Origin: SG8-41 sp029864385
Lineage (GTDB): Bacteria > Pseudomonadota > Gammaproteobacteria > Burkholderiales > SG8-41
Assembly (NCBI GenBank): GCA_029864385.1
Contig: JAOTTL010000090.1
Location: forward strand, 1-15,990
Reading direction: 5' to 3'
Length of the DNA: 15,990 nt
Shown: positions 14,892 through 15,990 of the stretch, in pieces
Layout: the number at the start of each line of letters is the position of its first letter
Numbering within the stretch: position 1 is the first letter of the stretch
Program-made: the position numbers and the translations under genes
Notes under the pieces: generated by a model
The model's input: only the letters and a program-made list of their open reading frames with translations
What the model was told of the DNA's origin: nothing
Database searches by the model: none

Positions 14892-15221
14892 TTACGGCTT
14901 CGATGATCGGCTCCTGTCTTCCGCAAGCAGCGGCGTCAGGCCGCGGGCGAGTCCCGCCTTGGCCAACGCGTGGGTGGCGGTCGGACTGGTGAAAAGGATC
15001 AACACCCCGATCATCAGCAACTTCACCGCGACCAGCGTGAATCCCGCCTGCAGCACGAGCCCGACGAGGATCAGCCCTGCGCCGAGCGTGTCGGTGACGC
15101 TCGCCGCATGGATTCGGGTGAAAAAATCGGGCATGCGGATCAGCCCCACCGCACCGACGATGCAAAAGATCCCGCCCGCGACCAGACAGGCCCAGCTTGC
15201 CGCGTCGATCATCACGCTCAT
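14892..15221 (-). CDS. mnhG: MnhG/MrpG antiporter subunit
   Basis: A 109-residue, three-helix subunit with the MnhG signature GAVGLIRMPDFFTRIHAASVTDTLG (two adjoining pieces, about residues 23-47), normal in length. The ATG at 15221 overlaps the mnhF stop by 4 bases. The second ATG (fourth codon) is also possible. The C-terminal tail is polar. MrpG lies with E and F in a small-subunit cluster of the complex, and the three genes are contiguous here. Confidence 0.95.
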   Translation of the reverse strand: MSVMIDAASWACLVAGGIFCIVGAVGLIRMPDFFTRIHAASVTDTLGAGLILVGLVLQAGFTLVAVKLLMIGVLILFTSPTATHALAKAGLARGLTPLLAEDRSRSSKP

Positions 15222-15505
15222 GACTCCGGCCCCTTTTCAGCGTCGCCCGGGTCGCCCAGATTGCCGTACTGGAAGTACTTCAGCACCGCAATCGTGCCTA
15301 CCACATTGAGCAGGCCATAGACGATGGCGAGATCGAGAAACTCGGGACGGTCAGTGAGGAAACCGATGACGGCGAGGAGCAGCACCGCGATCGTGCCCAC
15401 TGTGTTCGCCGCGAGGGCGCGGTCGAACACCGTCGGGCCAAGGCAGGCGCGGATCAAGACCAGCGCGAGCGCCACCAGCAACGCTGCTGCCGCAGCCGCG
15501 AACAT
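15218..15505 (-). CDS. mnhF: MnhF/MrpF antiporter subunit
   Basis: A 95-residue, three-helix subunit. Recognisable are LIRACLGPTVFDRALAANTV (about residues 17-36), the conserved loop of MrpF, and the FLDLAIVYGLLNVVGTIAVL helix. The start ATG at 15505 shares one base with the mnhE stop (TGATG). The frame remains open upstream, but that part is the shadow of mnhE and has no family features. The C-terminus is polar and acidic. Confidence 0.95.
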   Translation of the reverse strand: MFAAAAAALLVALALVLIRACLGPTVFDRALAANTVGTIAVLLLAVIGFLTDRPEFLDLAIVYGLLNVVGTIAVLKYFQYGNLGDPGDAEKGPES

Positions 15506-15978
15506 CAGCGCAACCCTTCGAAGCGCGTTACGCGCCGGTCCATCTCGCCCTCGAGCAATCCCGCTGCGGCCTCCCGCGTCAAGGCATGTACCAGGATCTC
15601 GCCCTGCTTCACATCCACTGAGATCGTGCTCGGCGTCAGCGTGATCGAATTGGCGTAGGTCACCACGCCGACCGTGGTCTTCTGCGACGTTTTCGCGCGT
15701 ACGAGTGTGGGGCTGATGGGGAGGCGTGGATTCAGGATGATGCGCGAAACATCCCACGCGCTCTTCGCGATTTCCTTGAAAAGCCACGGCCAGTAAAAAA
15801 TCAGGCGCCAGCTGAGGCGTATCGGGTAGCCCTCGTGGTCAATGAGGTCCATGCGGCGCCCGAGCATCGCGACCGCGACCGCCGAGACCGCGCCCATCGT
15901 GAGAAGAAACGGCACGAAATAGCCGGAGAGCAGCAGCCAGAACGCGAACAGAATGACCACGAGACTCAACGCGCGCAC
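15505..15978 (-). CDS. mnhE: MnhE/MrpE antiporter subunit
   Basis: A 157-residue subunit, full length for MrpE (about 160). Two to three N-terminal helices (VVILFAFWLLLSGYF and the next) are followed by the family's conserved WPWLFKEIAKSAWDVSRIIL segment (about 73-92) and a soluble domain with the typical NSITLTPSTISVDV motif (about 109-122). It is the first gene of the operon in this window. GTG at 15978 is the start, with GGAGG seven bases before it. Whether another gene precedes it lies outside the window. Confidence 0.95.
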   Translation of the reverse strand: MRALSLVVILFAFWLLLSGYFVPFLLTMGAVSAVAVAMLGRRMDLIDHEGYPIRLSWRLIFYWPWLFKEIAKSAWDVSRIILNPRLPISPTLVRAKTSQKTTVGVVTYANSITLTPSTISVDVKQGEILVHALTREAAAGLLEGEMDRRVTRFEGLR

Positions 15979-15984
15979 CGTGCT

Positions 15985-15990
15985 TCCTCC
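15985..15990 (-). promoter_or_regulatory. ribosome binding site of mnhE
   Basis: On the minus strand GGAGGA stands about 7 bases before the GTG, a near-perfect Shine-Dalgarno sequence. It settles the GTG start and shows that mnhE is translated independently, as the first gene of a unit often is. Confidence 0.7.

Noticed and set aside
8633..15978. The antiporter operon as part of a membrane-bound hydrogenase or complex I
   Set aside because: No hydrogenase large or small subunit, iron-sulfur protein or NuoH-like gene is present, and a hairpin follows the last gene. Only the antiporter part is here, although sequence right of the window is unseen.
1..15990. CRISPR arrays, tRNA or rRNA genes, riboswitches, toxin-antitoxin or phage genes
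   Set aside because: I looked for regular spaced repeats, cloverleaf ends and familiar motifs on both strands and saw none.

Overview
The window is compact, high-GC bacterial DNA in which every gene I can support lies on the minus strand, so transcription runs from the right end of the window to the left. GC content, the Tat-exported TRAP binding proteins and the style of the intergenic repeats suggest a betaproteobacterium (perhaps Burkholderiales or a relative). No rRNA, tRNA or marker gene is present to fix this, so the assignment is an inference.

Right half (8633-15978): a ten-gene Mrp/Mnh-type membrane antiporter operon with tightly overlapping genes. In transcription order it encodes MnhE, MnhF, MnhG, a stand-alone MbhD+MbhE-like (MrpA C-terminal) protein, MnhB, MnhC, a MrpD-type antiporter subunit, an ND5/MrpA-N-type antiporter subunit, a 91-residue two-helix membrane protein of unknown role, and a third antiporter-type subunit. 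The order of the first seven matches the Mrp module of archaeal membrane-bound hydrogenase (Mbh) rather than the classical mrpABCDEFG order, and no hydrogenase or other redox gene follows. The likely job is exchange of Na+ (or K+) for H+ across the inner membrane. A GC-rich hairpin at 8551-8572 lies just downstream of the last gene.

Left half (221-8393): a probable uptake and catabolic operon with a tripartite TRAP transporter: Tat-exported binding protein (dctP copy 1), small permease dctQ, large permease dctM, then an amidase-signature hydrolase, a 55-residue two-helix membrane protein, a second paralogous Tat-exported binding protein (dctP copy 2), a D-2-hydroxyacid dehydrogenase/glyoxylate reductase and an AEC-family carrier. 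Together they suggest import of an organic acid or related compound, amide hydrolysis, redox interconversion of a 2-keto/2-hydroxy acid, and possibly a second route of acid transport. The substrate cannot be read from the sequence.

Intergenic features: hairpins between dctP1 and dctQ and across the stop codon of dctP2, probably tuning expression within the operon; a palindromic repeat of 10-bp units between the dehydrogenase and the AEC carrier; and a gene-free left edge with a 12-bp inverted repeat that may be the end of a mobile element or another repeat. Two start codons are unusual: a TTG for the MrpD-type gene, and no good ATG/GTG/TTG for the MbhDE-like gene, where ATC sits at the expected place.
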